This document shows, in pieces, positions 1 through 6,103 of a stretch of DNA of 14,213 nucleotides. The notes under the pieces were generated by a model that was not told where the DNA came from, made no database searches, and saw nothing but the letters and a program-made list of their open reading frames with translations. The stretch comes from DASYSA01 sp036003885. GTDB taxonomy: Bacteria > Acidobacteriota > Blastocatellia > UBA7656. Position 1 is the first letter of the stretch. Every line of letters starts with the position of its first letter. The translations under genes and the position numbers were made by a program. The DNA lies in contig DASYSA010000279.1 of assembly GCA_036003885.1 (NCBI GenBank), forward strand, positions 1 to 14,213. Direction: 5' to 3'.

Positions 1-264
1 GTGCGCGGACTCAATCTCGAGCGCCTCGAGCAGCGCGGCAGTGTCGTCAGCCATATTTGCGATAGCGAACGGCTGTTGTGGCTGGTCGGTGCGGCCAACG
101 CATCTGTTATCGAATGCGACGACTTGAAGGTGCGGGGTGAGGCCGCGGATCTGTTCGCGAAAGCCTTCACATGTGCTGCCGAGCCCTCGGATCAGCAGCA
201 ACGGCTCTCCCGCGCCTGCGAGTTCGTAGTAGATGTTGAGATCGTTCGCTTTGATGTAGGACAT
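1..264 (-). CDS. alpha/beta-fold hydrolase, N-terminal 88 residues only (gene leaves the window)
   Basis: The reverse strand reads in frame from an ATG at 264 down to base 1 without a stop, giving 88 residues that begin MSYIKANDLNIYYELAGAG. The pattern is typical of the N-terminal strands of an alpha/beta hydrolase: a strand then LLLIRGLGS (residues 22-30, the oxyanion-hole loop, with Arg where many relatives have His), then VVAFDNRCVGRTD (residues 48-60, matching the usual DNRGxGxSD loop but with Cys for the first Gly). The nucleophile elbow and the catalytic Asp/His would lie beyond the window, so the reaction cannot be named. There is no strong Shine-Dalgarno before the ATG. The gene lies 59 bp downstream of the secreted protein at 324-1043 on the same strand and may be co-transcribed with it. 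Confidence 0.8.
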   Translation of the reverse strand, partial: MSYIKANDLNIYYELAGAGEPLLLIRGLGSTCEGFREQIRGLTPHLQVVAFDNRCVGRTDQPQQPFAIANMADDTAALLEALEIESAH

Positions 265-323
265 GTCGTGGGTATTAGAGTTTGAAGTGGAACGTGATCG
301 TTCCTATCACCTTGAGAGGGGCT

Positions 324-1043
324 TCAGTATTCCAGCTTCCCGTTAAACATCATGTCCTTGACCTTGAACCTTGTATTGAGAACAAAGCCGGACAGATCCG
401 AAACGAACTTGATCTCGCCGCTCTCCTCGGAGATGAAGGGCTTGCCCTCGACTACACGAGGGAAGATGAATCTGGCGCCGAGCCCATCTTTTTTAGGAGC
501 CTGAAACTCCTCCAGGAAGAGCCTTTGACCGCCTTTTCCCACCAGGTAGGTGTTGTTCTTGAGCTCCGCAGTGGTCCGCGTCTGCAACACCGACGTTGCC
601 CGTTGAAGCTGCCCTTTCGTTTCGGTCGAATCGACGTCAACCGCGATAACGATGTAGTCCGGAAACTCGCCAGCCGCGAACGCTTTGATCTGAGCGGCGA
701 GCTGGTCGTTCATGTCGTCTTTGTGGTTGATCCGGATGATCCGGCTGAATGCCTGACGGATCGGTTTGGCGGAGAGGAATCTAATGCGAAAGTTGAGGTG
801 GTCTGCGCTGCCTTCGACGGGTGGACCGCCCGATACGCCGGTCCCGGGCCCGGTGTTGAACATACGCGAAGTATTGCTGACAACCTGGGTCTGGCCCCAT
901 GGCGAGTCGTCCAGCAGCTTGCGCGCTTCCTTATCCGACCACTCAGTGTAGGGCTTCTTGCTCCACTGGGCGGAAACGGCAATAGCCCCGACCAGAAGCA
1001 GCATCGCCGTCGAAACTATCATAATACGAGCCGTCGCTTTCAT
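324..1043 (-). CDS. secreted protein of unknown function
   Basis: This is a 239-residue protein beginning MKATARIMIVSTAMLLLVGA. The start at 1043 is chosen because AGGAGG lies about 7 bases upstream; an in-frame ATG 33 bases earlier lacks this. Residues 1-25 form a clear Sec signal peptide with likely cleavage after VSA (22-24) or nearby, so the mature protein is exported. The mature N-terminus contains WSDKEARKLLDDSPWG (residues 35-50), reminiscent of the short acidic/aromatic motif of exported acidobacterial GWxTD-type proteins, but I cannot confirm family membership. The rest is soluble mixed alpha/beta with no visible catalytic motif. A promoter at 1132-1160 precedes it. I do not recognise a function. 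The longer open frame on the opposite strand (282-1214) is its shadow. Confidence 0.8.
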   Translation of the reverse strand: MKATARIMIVSTAMLLLVGAIAVSAQWSKKPYTEWSDKEARKLLDDSPWGQTQVVSNTSRMFNTGPGTGVSGGPPVEGSADHLNFRIRFLSAKPIRQAFSRIIRINHKDDMNDQLAAQIKAFAAGEFPDYIVIAVDVDSTETKGQLQRATSVLQTRTTAELKNNTYLVGKGGQRLFLEEFQAPKKDGLGARFIFPRVVEGKPFISEESGEIKFVSDLSGFVLNTRFKVKDMMFNGKLEY

Positions 1044-1131
1044 TGGGTCTCCTCCTGGATGGCTGCTCCTCATCATTCAACGCTGCGAGCGATGGCACGG
1101 GACGTTCGGTTCATTCCTTTGGAGCGCCGAC

Positions 1132-1160
1132 ATAATAACTCAGCGGGTTCGCCAGTTCAA
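1132..1160 (-). promoter_or_regulatory. sigma70-like promoter for the secreted protein gene
   Basis: Reading the minus strand, TTGAAC (1160-1155) is followed by a 17-base spacer and TATTAT (1137-1132). That is 4/6 and 5/6 agreement with the -35 and -10 consensus at optimal spacing. Transcription would start near 1125, about 80 bases before the ATG at 1043. Confidence 0.55.
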
Positions 1161-1164
1161 CAAC

Positions 1165-1194
1165 TAGGATCTAGGATCTGGGATCTGGGATCTA
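1165..1194. repeat. heptamer array A, left part (interrupted by the IS)
   Basis: Four heptamers in phase, TAGGATC twice then TGGGATC twice, followed by TA, where the IS630 element begins. Joined across the IS to 2361, the array continues as TAGGATT, TAGGATC, TAGA. The joined end GGATCTA plus GGATTTAGG and onward is the exact reverse complement of the arm at 2415-2437, so this was one side of a hairpin before insertion. Confidence 0.85.
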
Positions 1195-2360
1195 GTGTAG
1201 TGCGCCACAATTAGCGCAACATAAGAGCGACTCGCTTCGTATGAGTCTTTGGAGGCAAATAACGATGCGAGTCGCACCCAAGATTAACCTCTCCGAGGCA
1301 CAGCGAGAGGAGTTAGAGAGACAGGCGCGAAGCCGAACTGCAACCGTCCGATTGGCAGCTCGCGCCAAGATGATTCTTATGGCTGCCGAGGGAAAACAAG
1401 ACCAGCAGATTGCTGAAGAGTTAGGAATCGCGCGACAGACTGTGGCACGTTGGCGGGGTCGCTTTCTTGTTTCAGGGGTCGCTGGCATCGAGAAGGACGC
1501 TCCACGCCCGGGTCGAAAACCAAAGATCGCAGCTCGCAGAGTCCAGAAGGTGGTTCGCATGACGACCCAGGAGAAACCGGTCGATGCGACCCACTGGAGC
1601 ACCCGAAGCATGGCGCGCGCGATAGGAATCAGCGCATCTACCGTTCGGCGGATTTGGAGAAGGCATGGCCTAAAGCCACACCTTTCGCGAACCTTTAAGG
1701 TCAGCAATGATCCGCACTTTGCTGAGAAAGTAGAAGACATTGTCGGACTGTACCTCAATCCTCCCGAGCACGCCTTGGTGCTATCGCTTGATGAAAAGTG
1801 TCAGGTGCAAGCCTTAGACAGAACTCAGCCAGGACTGCCGCTCAAGAAAGGACGCGCTGGCACAATGACTCACGACTACAAGCGCAACGGAACTACTAAC
1901 CTCTTTGCCGCGCTCAACATCCTCGACGGGAAGATCATTGGTACTTGTATGCCGAGGCATCGTCATCAGGAATGGCTCAAATTCTTGCAGATCATTGACG
2001 ACGAGACTCCTAAAGACAAAGACATTCATATCATCCTGGACAACTACGCAGCTCACAAACATCCGGCAGTGAAAAGATGGATGCAAAAGCATCCGCGATT
2101 TCACGCGCACTACACTCCAACCAGCGGTTCGTGGTTGAACATGGTGGAACGTTTCTTCCGAGATCTCACTGAGAAACGGCTCCGCCGCGGCGTCTTTCGA
2201 AGTGTTGCCGAACTCATCGAAGCCGTTACTCATTACCTTGATCATTACAATTCAGATCCTAAGCCGTTTGTTTGGACGGCCAAAGCTACTGACATCTTAG
2301 AAAAAGTTAAACGCGCTCGCGCTAAGCTGAATACGTTATCGACTGTTTGACGCAGACCAC
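1195..2360 (+). mobile_element. complete IS630-family insertion sequence, 1166 bp, TA target duplication
   Basis: One transposase gene (1265-2350) fills the element. The ends are imperfect inverted repeats: CTAGTGTAGTGCGCCACA at 1192-1209 against the reverse complement of 2346-2363, CTAGTGGTCTGCGTCAAA (12 or 13 of 18 identical). TA dinucleotides at 1193-1194 and 2361-2362 are the expected target duplication of the IS630/Tc1 group. Removing the element and one TA restores an uninterrupted heptamer array whose other hairpin arm, intact at 2415-2437, matches the rejoined sequence exactly. The boundaries are therefore supported by the empty-site reconstruction as well as by the terminal repeats. 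The open frame and both ends look intact, so the copy could be recent and active. Confidence 0.85.
1265..2350 (+). CDS. IS630-family DDE transposase
   Basis: This 361-residue transposase belongs to the IS630/Tc1-mariner superfamily and cuts and joins its own element at TA targets. The start at 1265 is preferred over an ATG at 1241 because GGAGG lies 10 bases upstream. Residues 45-65 form a helix-turn-helix (QQIAEELGIARQTVARW), a second one lies near 113-133 (STRSMARAIGISASTVRRIW), and an arginine-rich linker (RPGRKPK) sits between them. The catalytic DDE triad is visible: D176 in LSLDEK, D259 in IILDNYAAHK, and E295 in NMVERFF, with 35 residues between the second Asp and the Glu, as expected for this family. 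Length is normal and there is no frameshift. It is the only gene of the element and is unrelated to the B12 genes downstream. Confidence 0.93.
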   Translation: MRVAPKINLSEAQREELERQARSRTATVRLAARAKMILMAAEGKQDQQIAEELGIARQTVARWRGRFLVSGVAGIEKDAPRPGRKPKIAARRVQKVVRMTTQEKPVDATHWSTRSMARAIGISASTVRRIWRRHGLKPHLSRTFKVSNDPHFAEKVEDIVGLYLNPPEHALVLSLDEKCQVQALDRTQPGLPLKKGRAGTMTHDYKRNGTTNLFAALNILDGKIIGTCMPRHRHQEWLKFLQIIDDETPKDKDIHIILDNYAAHKHPAVKRWMQKHPRFHAHYTPTSGSWLNMVERFFRDLTEKRLRRGVFRSVAELIEAVTHYLDHYNSDPKPFVWTAKATDILEKVKRARAKLNTLSTV

Positions 2361-2440
2361 TAGGATTTAGGATCTAGATTCGGATTTTGAGATTCAAGCT
2401 CCGGCCGGATGCCGTCTAGATCCTAAATCCTAGATCCTGG
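2360..2440. repeat. heptamer array A, right part: hairpin with 19 bp perfect arms
   Basis: The arm CTAGGATTTAGGATCTAGA at 2360-2378 is perfectly complementary to 2415-2433, around a ~36-base spacer that starts TTCGGATTTTGAGATTC. Before the IS insertion the arms were about 23 bp. The spacer resembles the cores of arrays B and C (TTCTGAGTTCCAGATTG and TTCGGTATTTACAGTTG). It lies just upstream of the putative promoter of the B12 locus. Confidence 0.85.
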
Positions 2441-2447
2441 TTTGAAG

Positions 2448-2477
2448 TTGACTGCTAAACAACACACGTGCTAGCTT
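2448..2477 (+). promoter_or_regulatory. possible promoter of riboswitch 1 and btuF
   Basis: TTGACT (2448-2453) is followed after 18 bases by TAGCTT (2472-2477). The -35 is good and the -10 poor. Its position is right for a transcript that begins just before the cobalamin riboswitch. No better candidate is seen between the heptamer hairpin and the aptamer. Confidence 0.4.
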
Positions 2478-2497
2478 GCTGCTTCGATTGTTGTAGT

Positions 2498-2690
2498 AGT
2501 TTCAGAAAGCCTTCGGGTGCCCCGTAGCTGGGGAGAATAGGGAAGCGGGTGAGATTCCCGCACGGTCCCGCCACTGTGATGCTTCTACGAAGCTGCTGAC
2601 TAATCAGCCACTGATCCCGGATCGGGAAGGCGGTCAGCAGCCGAACGCAATTTCGCGTTCAAGAGGCTGAGTCAGGAGACCTGCCCGAGG
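2498..2690 (+). promoter_or_regulatory. cobalamin riboswitch 1 (upstream of btuF)
   Basis: All hallmark elements of the adenosylcobalamin aptamer are present in order: the 5' side with CTTCGGGTGCCCC; GGGAAGCGGGTGAGATTCCC followed by GCACGGTCCCGCCACTGTGA (the conserved core, 2540-2579); a variable arm with AAGCCACTGA-like sequence (CAGCCACTGATCCCGGATCGGGAAGGC); and the B12 box AGTCAGGAGACCTGCC at 2670-2685. It precedes btuF, fitting control of B12 import by B12. The expression platform is the hairpin at 2742-2780. Confidence 0.96.
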
Positions 2691-2741
2691 CTAAGCGACC
2701 GATTGCTCTCCGCGTGAGGGGGCGAGGCGCCCAGGTTTATG

Positions 2742-2780
2742 GCTCCTGCTCGACCTATCGCGAGACCGGTCGGCAGGAGC
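2742..2780 (+). promoter_or_regulatory. Shine-Dalgarno sequestering hairpin of riboswitch 1
   Basis: GCTCCTGCTCGACC (2742-2755) pairs with GGTCGGCAGGAGC (2768-2780) over 13 pairs with one bulged T. The 3' arm contains AGGAG (2775-2779), which lies 7 bases before TTG at 2787. This is the arrangement expected of a translational expression platform. The left arm CTCCTG could alternatively pair with CAGGAG in the B12 box (2673-2678), which would free the ribosome binding site when B12 is absent; that switch is inferred. Confidence 0.65.
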
Positions 2781-2786
2781 TTTCCA

Positions 2787-3725
2787 TTGCGCGCAAGTTC
2801 GTTCTCACGCTTCAAGGCGGTGCCGAATAACTCGGCATCACGCCCAATCCTGCCTCTCCGTGCGGCCGCACTTGTTGCATTCGCCTGCGCCTGTTTGTCG
2901 GTTTCTTGCGCATCCACGAAATCGGCTCCAGAAGCCACTTATACGTTCACGGACGAGATTGGTCGAACCCTGAATGTGAAGCCCAACCCTCAGCGCATCG
3001 TCTCACTTGCTCCCTCGGTTACAGAGACGCTCTTCGCCCTTGGCCTCGACAACCGAGTTGTCGGAGTGACTTCGTTTTGCGATTACCCTCCGGAGGCAAA
3101 GGCCAAGGAGAGCGTAGGTGACACCCAGAAGCCCAGCCTCGAGAAGATCATTGCCCTCAGACCAGATCTCGTCATCATATCAACCGCCAGCCAGCTCGAG
3201 CAGTCCGTTCGGCACCTGGCTGAGTTGCGGATTCCGGTTTATGTCAGCAACCCTCGCAACCTTGAAGGCCTACTCACCTCGATAGAACGGATCGGAGAGA
3301 TCGCCGGCGTCCCGGATCGCGCCAATGAAGTCACGCGCCAAATGCGCAGGCGGATCGAGGCTGTGCGGGCACGAATTGAGGAGCGCCCACATCCAAGAGT
3401 CTTTGTAATACTCGGGTGCGAACCTCTGATAACTGCCGGCGCTCCAAGCTTCATAAGCGATCTGATTGCGCGCGCCGGCGGACGATCGATCTCCGCTGAA
3501 GAGCCGATGGACTACCCGCAGTTCAGCCTTGAGACGGCGGTCGCCAGGCAGCCCGAGGTGATTTTTTTGCAAGCAGGGAATGAGACGCTTCCGGCAAGGC
3601 TCAACCAGACCCCGGCAGTCCGTGAGGGTCGTGTATACAGACTTGATGATGCTTTGCTGCTGCGGCCAGGACCGCGAATAGTCGACGGACTGGAAGAGAT
3701 GGCCGCGCGGATTCATCCCGAGTGA
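2787..3725 (+). CDS. btuF: vitamin B12 ABC transporter, cobalamin-binding protein BtuF
   Basis: This class III (helical-backbone) periplasmic binding protein captures cobalamin and hands it to BtuCD. From TTG at 2787 it is 312 residues; an ATG at 2739 would give 328. I prefer TTG because AGGAG sits 7 bases upstream and is the strand sequestered by the riboswitch hairpin, whereas the ATG lies at the hairpin's base with poor spacing. A hydrophobic segment LRAAALVAFACACLSVSCAS, numbered from the ATG about 40-59, ends in cysteines and suggests a lipoprotein anchor, though the lipobox is not canonical. Then follow the family landmarks NPQRIVSLAPSVTETLFALG, VVGVTSFCDYPPEA, KPSLEKIIALRPDLVI, and near the end GAPSFISDLIARAGG and QPEVIFL. 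It heads the btuF-btuC-btuD order under a cobalamin riboswitch, which fixes the substrate. Its TGA almost touches heptamer array B. Confidence 0.93.
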   Translation: MRASSFSRFKAVPNNSASRPILPLRAAALVAFACACLSVSCASTKSAPEATYTFTDEIGRTLNVKPNPQRIVSLAPSVTETLFALGLDNRVVGVTSFCDYPPEAKAKESVGDTQKPSLEKIIALRPDLVIISTASQLEQSVRHLAELRIPVYVSNPRNLEGLLTSIERIGEIAGVPDRANEVTRQMRRRIEAVRARIEERPHPRVFVILGCEPLITAGAPSFISDLIARAGGRSISAEEPMDYPQFSLETAVARQPEVIFLQAGNETLPARLNQTPAVREGRVYRLDDALLLRPGPRIVDGLEEMAARIHPE

Positions 3726-3726
3726 C

Positions 3727-3884
3727 GTTTCGCGTTTCGCGTTTCGCGTTTCGCGTTTCGCGTTCTGAGTTCCAGATTGTTCGTTCATCTAACGAGGCAC
3801 GAAACGCAAAACGAGAAACCCAAAACGAGAAACGCGAAACGCGAAACTCGGAACGCGGAACGAGAAACGCGGAACGCGAAACGT
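3727..3884. repeat. heptamer array B between btuF and btuC
   Basis: Five perfect GTTTCGC heptamers (3727-3761) and two degenerate ones (3762-3775) are followed by a spacer ATTGTTCGTTCATCTAACG and on (3776-3800). Twelve heptamers of the complementary type then run in strict 7 bp phase at 3801-3884: GAAACGC, AAAACGA, GAAACCC, GGAACGC and similar. The two halves can form a long hairpin. The array starts 1 base after the btuF stop and ends 39 bases before the likely btuC start. Confidence 0.95.
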
Positions 3885-3923
3885 GCCTTCAGGCGGGAGC
3901 GGCTAACTCAGAGCAGGCTTGTA

Positions 3924-4904
3924 GTGACGCTCTGCGTCCTGGCCGCCGGATTGATTATTGTTGCCGCATTCGCAATCGCCGTCGGCAGCGAGCATGTTGG
4001 ACCGACGGAGATAGCAAAGATAGTTGCTTCAGAGGTCACAGGGAGGCTATCGGACGTCTCACCGGTGCACCGGACGATCATTGCCGAAGTCCGGCTGCCA
4101 CGCGTGTTAATGGCGATCGTAGTTGGGGCGGCGTTTTCGGTAGCCGGTGCGGCATTCCAGGCATTGCTCCGGAATCCGTTAGCCGACCCTGGCTTGCTCG
4201 GCATTTCGACCGGCGCGGCTCTGGGCGCGATTGCCGCCACCGTATTCGCGGAGTCGCTGCCGGTCGGCCGCCCGCTCGCGGCCTTCATCGGAGCGATGGT
4301 GACGACAGGAGCCGTATACCTGATAGGGCACGGAGCTCAGGGCGCATCGTCGTTGCGGCTGATTCTGGCTGGTGTCATCATAAACTCCTTTCTGTCATCG
4401 ATGGTGATCTACCTGGTCACGGCGGTGTCCGGACTGCGCTTGCGCAGTGTTCTCTCGTGGCTCATCGGCGACCTTGGGGGCGAGCCCGGATTGTTGCCCA
4501 TAGTGGCGGCTCTGGTGACGGCCGGTGGTCTGGTTATCTTTGTGAATGCGAGGAGCCTGAATCTATTGATGACTGGTGAGGATGAGGCGCGCGCGCTTGG
4601 TGTGGAGGTGGATCGCGTTCAGTTGACGGTATACATAGCGGCATCGCTGGTCACCGGGGCAGCGGTCGCCGCAAGTGGTGTCATAGGATTCGTTGGGCTG
4701 ATCATTCCGCACGCTGTGAGGCTCGTTGGAGGAAGCGACAACAGGCTTGTAGTGCCCGGCTCGGCATTGATCGGCGCGGCTTTTCTGTTGCTCGCAGACA
4801 CGCTTGCGAGAACGGTGATCGCCCCCAGCGAGATGCATGTGGGAGTTATCACCGCCTTGATAGGTGCTCCGGTGTTTGTATATCTGTTGCGCCGGACGGG
4901 ATAA
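3924..4904 (+). CDS. btuC: vitamin B12 ABC transporter permease BtuC
   Basis: This FecCD-family permease dimerises and, with BtuD, moves cobalamin across the inner membrane. From GTG at 3924 it has 326 residues, a normal length for BtuC, and begins directly with the first membrane helix (TLCVLAAGLIIVAAFAIAVG). GAGCAGG lies 6 bases upstream. The only other in-frame start is TTG at 3777, which would translate heptamer array B into a charged repeat (ETRNAKR-like) and has no ribosome site, so I reject it. Family landmarks: VRLPRVLMAIVVGAAFSVAG, ALLRNPLADPGLLGISTGAA, LAGVIINS, WLIGDLGG, ALGVEVDRV, and GVIGFVGLIIPHAVRL with SDNRLVVPGSALIGA, LLLADTLART, and a terminal PVFVYLLRR. About ten hydrophobic helices are visible. 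It lies between btuF and btuD on the same strand. Confidence 0.93.
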   Translation: MTLCVLAAGLIIVAAFAIAVGSEHVGPTEIAKIVASEVTGRLSDVSPVHRTIIAEVRLPRVLMAIVVGAAFSVAGAAFQALLRNPLADPGLLGISTGAALGAIAATVFAESLPVGRPLAAFIGAMVTTGAVYLIGHGAQGASSLRLILAGVIINSFLSSMVIYLVTAVSGLRLRSVLSWLIGDLGGEPGLLPIVAALVTAGGLVIFVNARSLNLLMTGEDEARALGVEVDRVQLTVYIAASLVTGAAVAASGVIGFVGLIIPHAVRLVGGSDNRLVVPGSALIGAAFLLLADTLARTVIAPSEMHVGVITALIGAPVFVYLLRRTG

Positions 4905-4912
4905 GGAAGAAC

Positions 4913-5008
4913 GTTTCGCGTTTTACGTTTCGCGTTTCGCGTTCGGTATTTACAGTTGTCCGTTCTCCGATAACGCAAACGTAAAACGTAAAACGCGAAA
5001 CGTAAAAC
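4913..5008. repeat. heptamer array C between btuC and btuD
   Basis: GTTTCGC, GTTTTAC, GTTTCGC, GTTTCGC and a degenerate GTTCGGT run in phase (4913-4947). The spacer ATTTACAGTTGTCCGTTCTC and on follows (4948-4980), then GTAAAAC twice, GCGAAAC and GTAAAAC (4981-5008). The GTTTTAC variant on one side is mirrored by GTAAAAC on the other, so the arms differ from array B yet still pair with each other. The spacer shares CAG-TTGT-CGTTC with array B. The array ends 5 bases before the btuD ATG. Confidence 0.93.
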
Positions 5009-5013
5009 GTACC

Positions 5014-5796
5014 ATGCTTAACATACGCGACGTACGATTCAGTTACGCGGGGCCGGTGCTTAAGGGGGTCTCGTTTGACGTGGCCGCCGGTGACCTGCTT
5101 GCTGTGATCGGGCCGAATGGTTCAGGCAAGAGCACTTTGCTCAAGATAATACTCGGTTTCATTTCGCCTTCGGAAGGTTCGGTGATCCTGGATGGACGAC
5201 CGCTGAAGTCCATTTCTCGACGGCAGGCTGCACGTTTGATCGGGTATGTGGCTCAGGAGTCTTCAGTCCGATTCCCGCTCACCGCGATGGAGTTCGTTCT
5301 GCAGGGCCGCTTCGCTCAGGGCCGGATACTCGGTTTCGAGACCGACGAGGACGTACGCGAAGCCAATCGTGCGATGGAGATGACCGAGGCGAATCAATTC
5401 GCCGGGCGATTGGTTGGCGAGTTATCCGGAGGCGAACGCCAGCGGGTGATGGTGGCTCGAGCTCTGGCGTCTCGCCCGAAACTCCTGGTGTTTGACGAGC
5501 CGGTCGCGAACCTCGACATATCACATCAGGTGAAGATACTGGAATTGGTGAGGAGCCTCACGTCGCAGGGGGAGATGTCGGCGATCATCGTAACCCACGA
5601 GTTGAATCTTGCCGCGGAGTTTGCGACGGAGGTGCTGATGCTCCGGTCCGGTGAGACTCTGGCATTTGGGAAACCCCGCGAGGTGATGAACGAGAGCAAT
5701 CTTCGAAATCTGTTTGATGCGAATCTGATAGTCGACACGAGCCCTTCCAGCGGTGCGCCTCGCATCACGATTGCTGGAGAGATGAGGAGGAGCTAG
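5014..5796 (+). CDS. btuD: vitamin B12 ABC transporter ATP-binding protein BtuD
   Basis: This 260-residue cytoplasmic ATPase powers the BtuC permease; it is in the FepC/BtuD group of iron-siderophore and B12 importers. Motifs in order: Walker A GPNGSGKST (33-41), Q-loop YVAQES (78-83), signature ELSGGERQR (136-144), Walker B LLVFDEP (157-163) followed by D-loop ANLD (165-168), and switch histidine in VTHEL (193-197). Thr of the common DEPT is Val here. The ATG at 5014 starts the conserved domain directly, and upstream in-frame sequence is only heptamer repeat. There is no Shine-Dalgarno, because the bases before the ATG are array C, so initiation probably depends on coupling to btuC or on an unstructured leader. 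The stop codon runs into a G-rich tract. Confidence 0.93.
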   Translation: MLNIRDVRFSYAGPVLKGVSFDVAAGDLLAVIGPNGSGKSTLLKIILGFISPSEGSVILDGRPLKSISRRQAARLIGYVAQESSVRFPLTAMEFVLQGRFAQGRILGFETDEDVREANRAMEMTEANQFAGRLVGELSGGERQRVMVARALASRPKLLVFDEPVANLDISHQVKILELVRSLTSQGEMSAIIVTHELNLAAEFATEVLMLRSGETLAFGKPREVMNESNLRNLFDANLIVDTSPSSGAPRITIAGEMRRS

Positions 5797-5840
5797 GGGA
5801 GAAAGGGAGAAGGGAAGAAGGGGAGAAGGGGAGAAGGGGG
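5796..5840 (+). repeat. G-rich purine tract with G-quadruplex motif
   Basis: Six runs of three to five G (GGGG, GGG, GGG, GGGG, GGGG, GGGGG) are separated by loops of four or five A/G bases, roughly GGGGAGAA repeated. This satisfies the usual G3+N1-7 G-quadruplex pattern on the mRNA-like strand. It starts at the last base of the btuD stop codon and lies 48 bases before the TATAAT that precedes riboswitch 2. Confidence 0.75.
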
Positions 5841-5853
5841 CAACTCTCTAGTG

Positions 5854-5888
5854 GGAACGAGAAACGAGAAACGAGAAACGCGAAACGT
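5854..5888. repeat. heptamer array D (single-sided)
   Basis: Five heptamers in phase: GGAACGA, GAAACGA, GAAACGA, GAAACGC, GAAACGT. No complementary arm is present; the G-rich tract occupies the place where one would be expected. The last T of the array is the first base of the TATAAT at 5888. Confidence 0.9.
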
Positions 5889-5893
5889 ATAAT
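5888..5893 (+). promoter_or_regulatory. -10 box of a second promoter ahead of riboswitch 2
   Basis: A perfect TATAAT sits exactly at the junction between the heptamer array and the riboswitch. No good -35 is visible 16-18 bases upstream (CGAGAA, inside the array). A transcript from here would begin near 5900, where the aptamer starts, so btuB may be transcribed independently of btuFCD. Confidence 0.5.
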
Positions 5894-5894
5894 C

Positions 5895-6064
5895 TGGGTC
5901 GCTTGTTCGGGGAAGGCGGTGCGAGACCGCCACTGTCCCGCAACTGTGATGCGCAACGAACCGGCAATCAAGCCACTGCCATTGAGGTGGGAAGGCGCCG
6001 GCCAGGAACTGCGTCGTCTTGAACTCGACGCAAATGGCGCTAAGTCAGGAAACCCGCTCGACGA
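5895..6064 (+). promoter_or_regulatory. cobalamin riboswitch 2 (upstream of the BtuB-like receptor)
   Basis: The aptamer core GGGGAAGGCGGTGCGAGACC is followed by GCCACTGTCCCGCAACTGTGA (5921-5950 region). Then come the AAGCCACTG element with GGTGGGAAGGCGCCGG, and the B12 box TAAGTCAGGAAACCCGC (6041-6057). It is shorter in its 5' arm than riboswitch 1 but has every conserved block, and it precedes a TonB-dependent receptor, the most common partner of this riboswitch. Confidence 0.95.
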
Positions 6065-6077
6065 TCCGCGGAATGAA

Positions 6078-6095
6078 CTCTTTCGAGGAAAGGAG
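6078..6095 (+). promoter_or_regulatory. Shine-Dalgarno sequestering hairpin of riboswitch 2
   Basis: CTCTTTC (6078-6084) pairs with GAAAGGAG (6088-6095) with one bulged G and a GAG loop. This buries AAAGGAG, the ribosome binding site 8 bases before the btuB ATG at 6104. It suggests translational control, as proposed for riboswitch 1, though the stem is much weaker. Confidence 0.55.
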
Positions 6096-6103
6096 CAACC
6101 ACC

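Noticed and set aside
282..1214. 310-residue open frame on the plus strand
   Set aside because: It lies antisense to the secreted protein gene, which has a signal peptide, a promoter and AGGAGG; the plus-strand product has no recognisable domain.
1241..1264. Upstream ATG for the IS630 transposase
   Set aside because: GGAGG at 1250-1254 lies inside this stretch and is spaced for the ATG at 1265.
3722..4579. 285-residue open frame starting in array B and overlapping btuC
   Set aside because: It is btuC read in another frame plus translated heptamers; the composition is Arg/Gly/Ser-rich shadow sequence.
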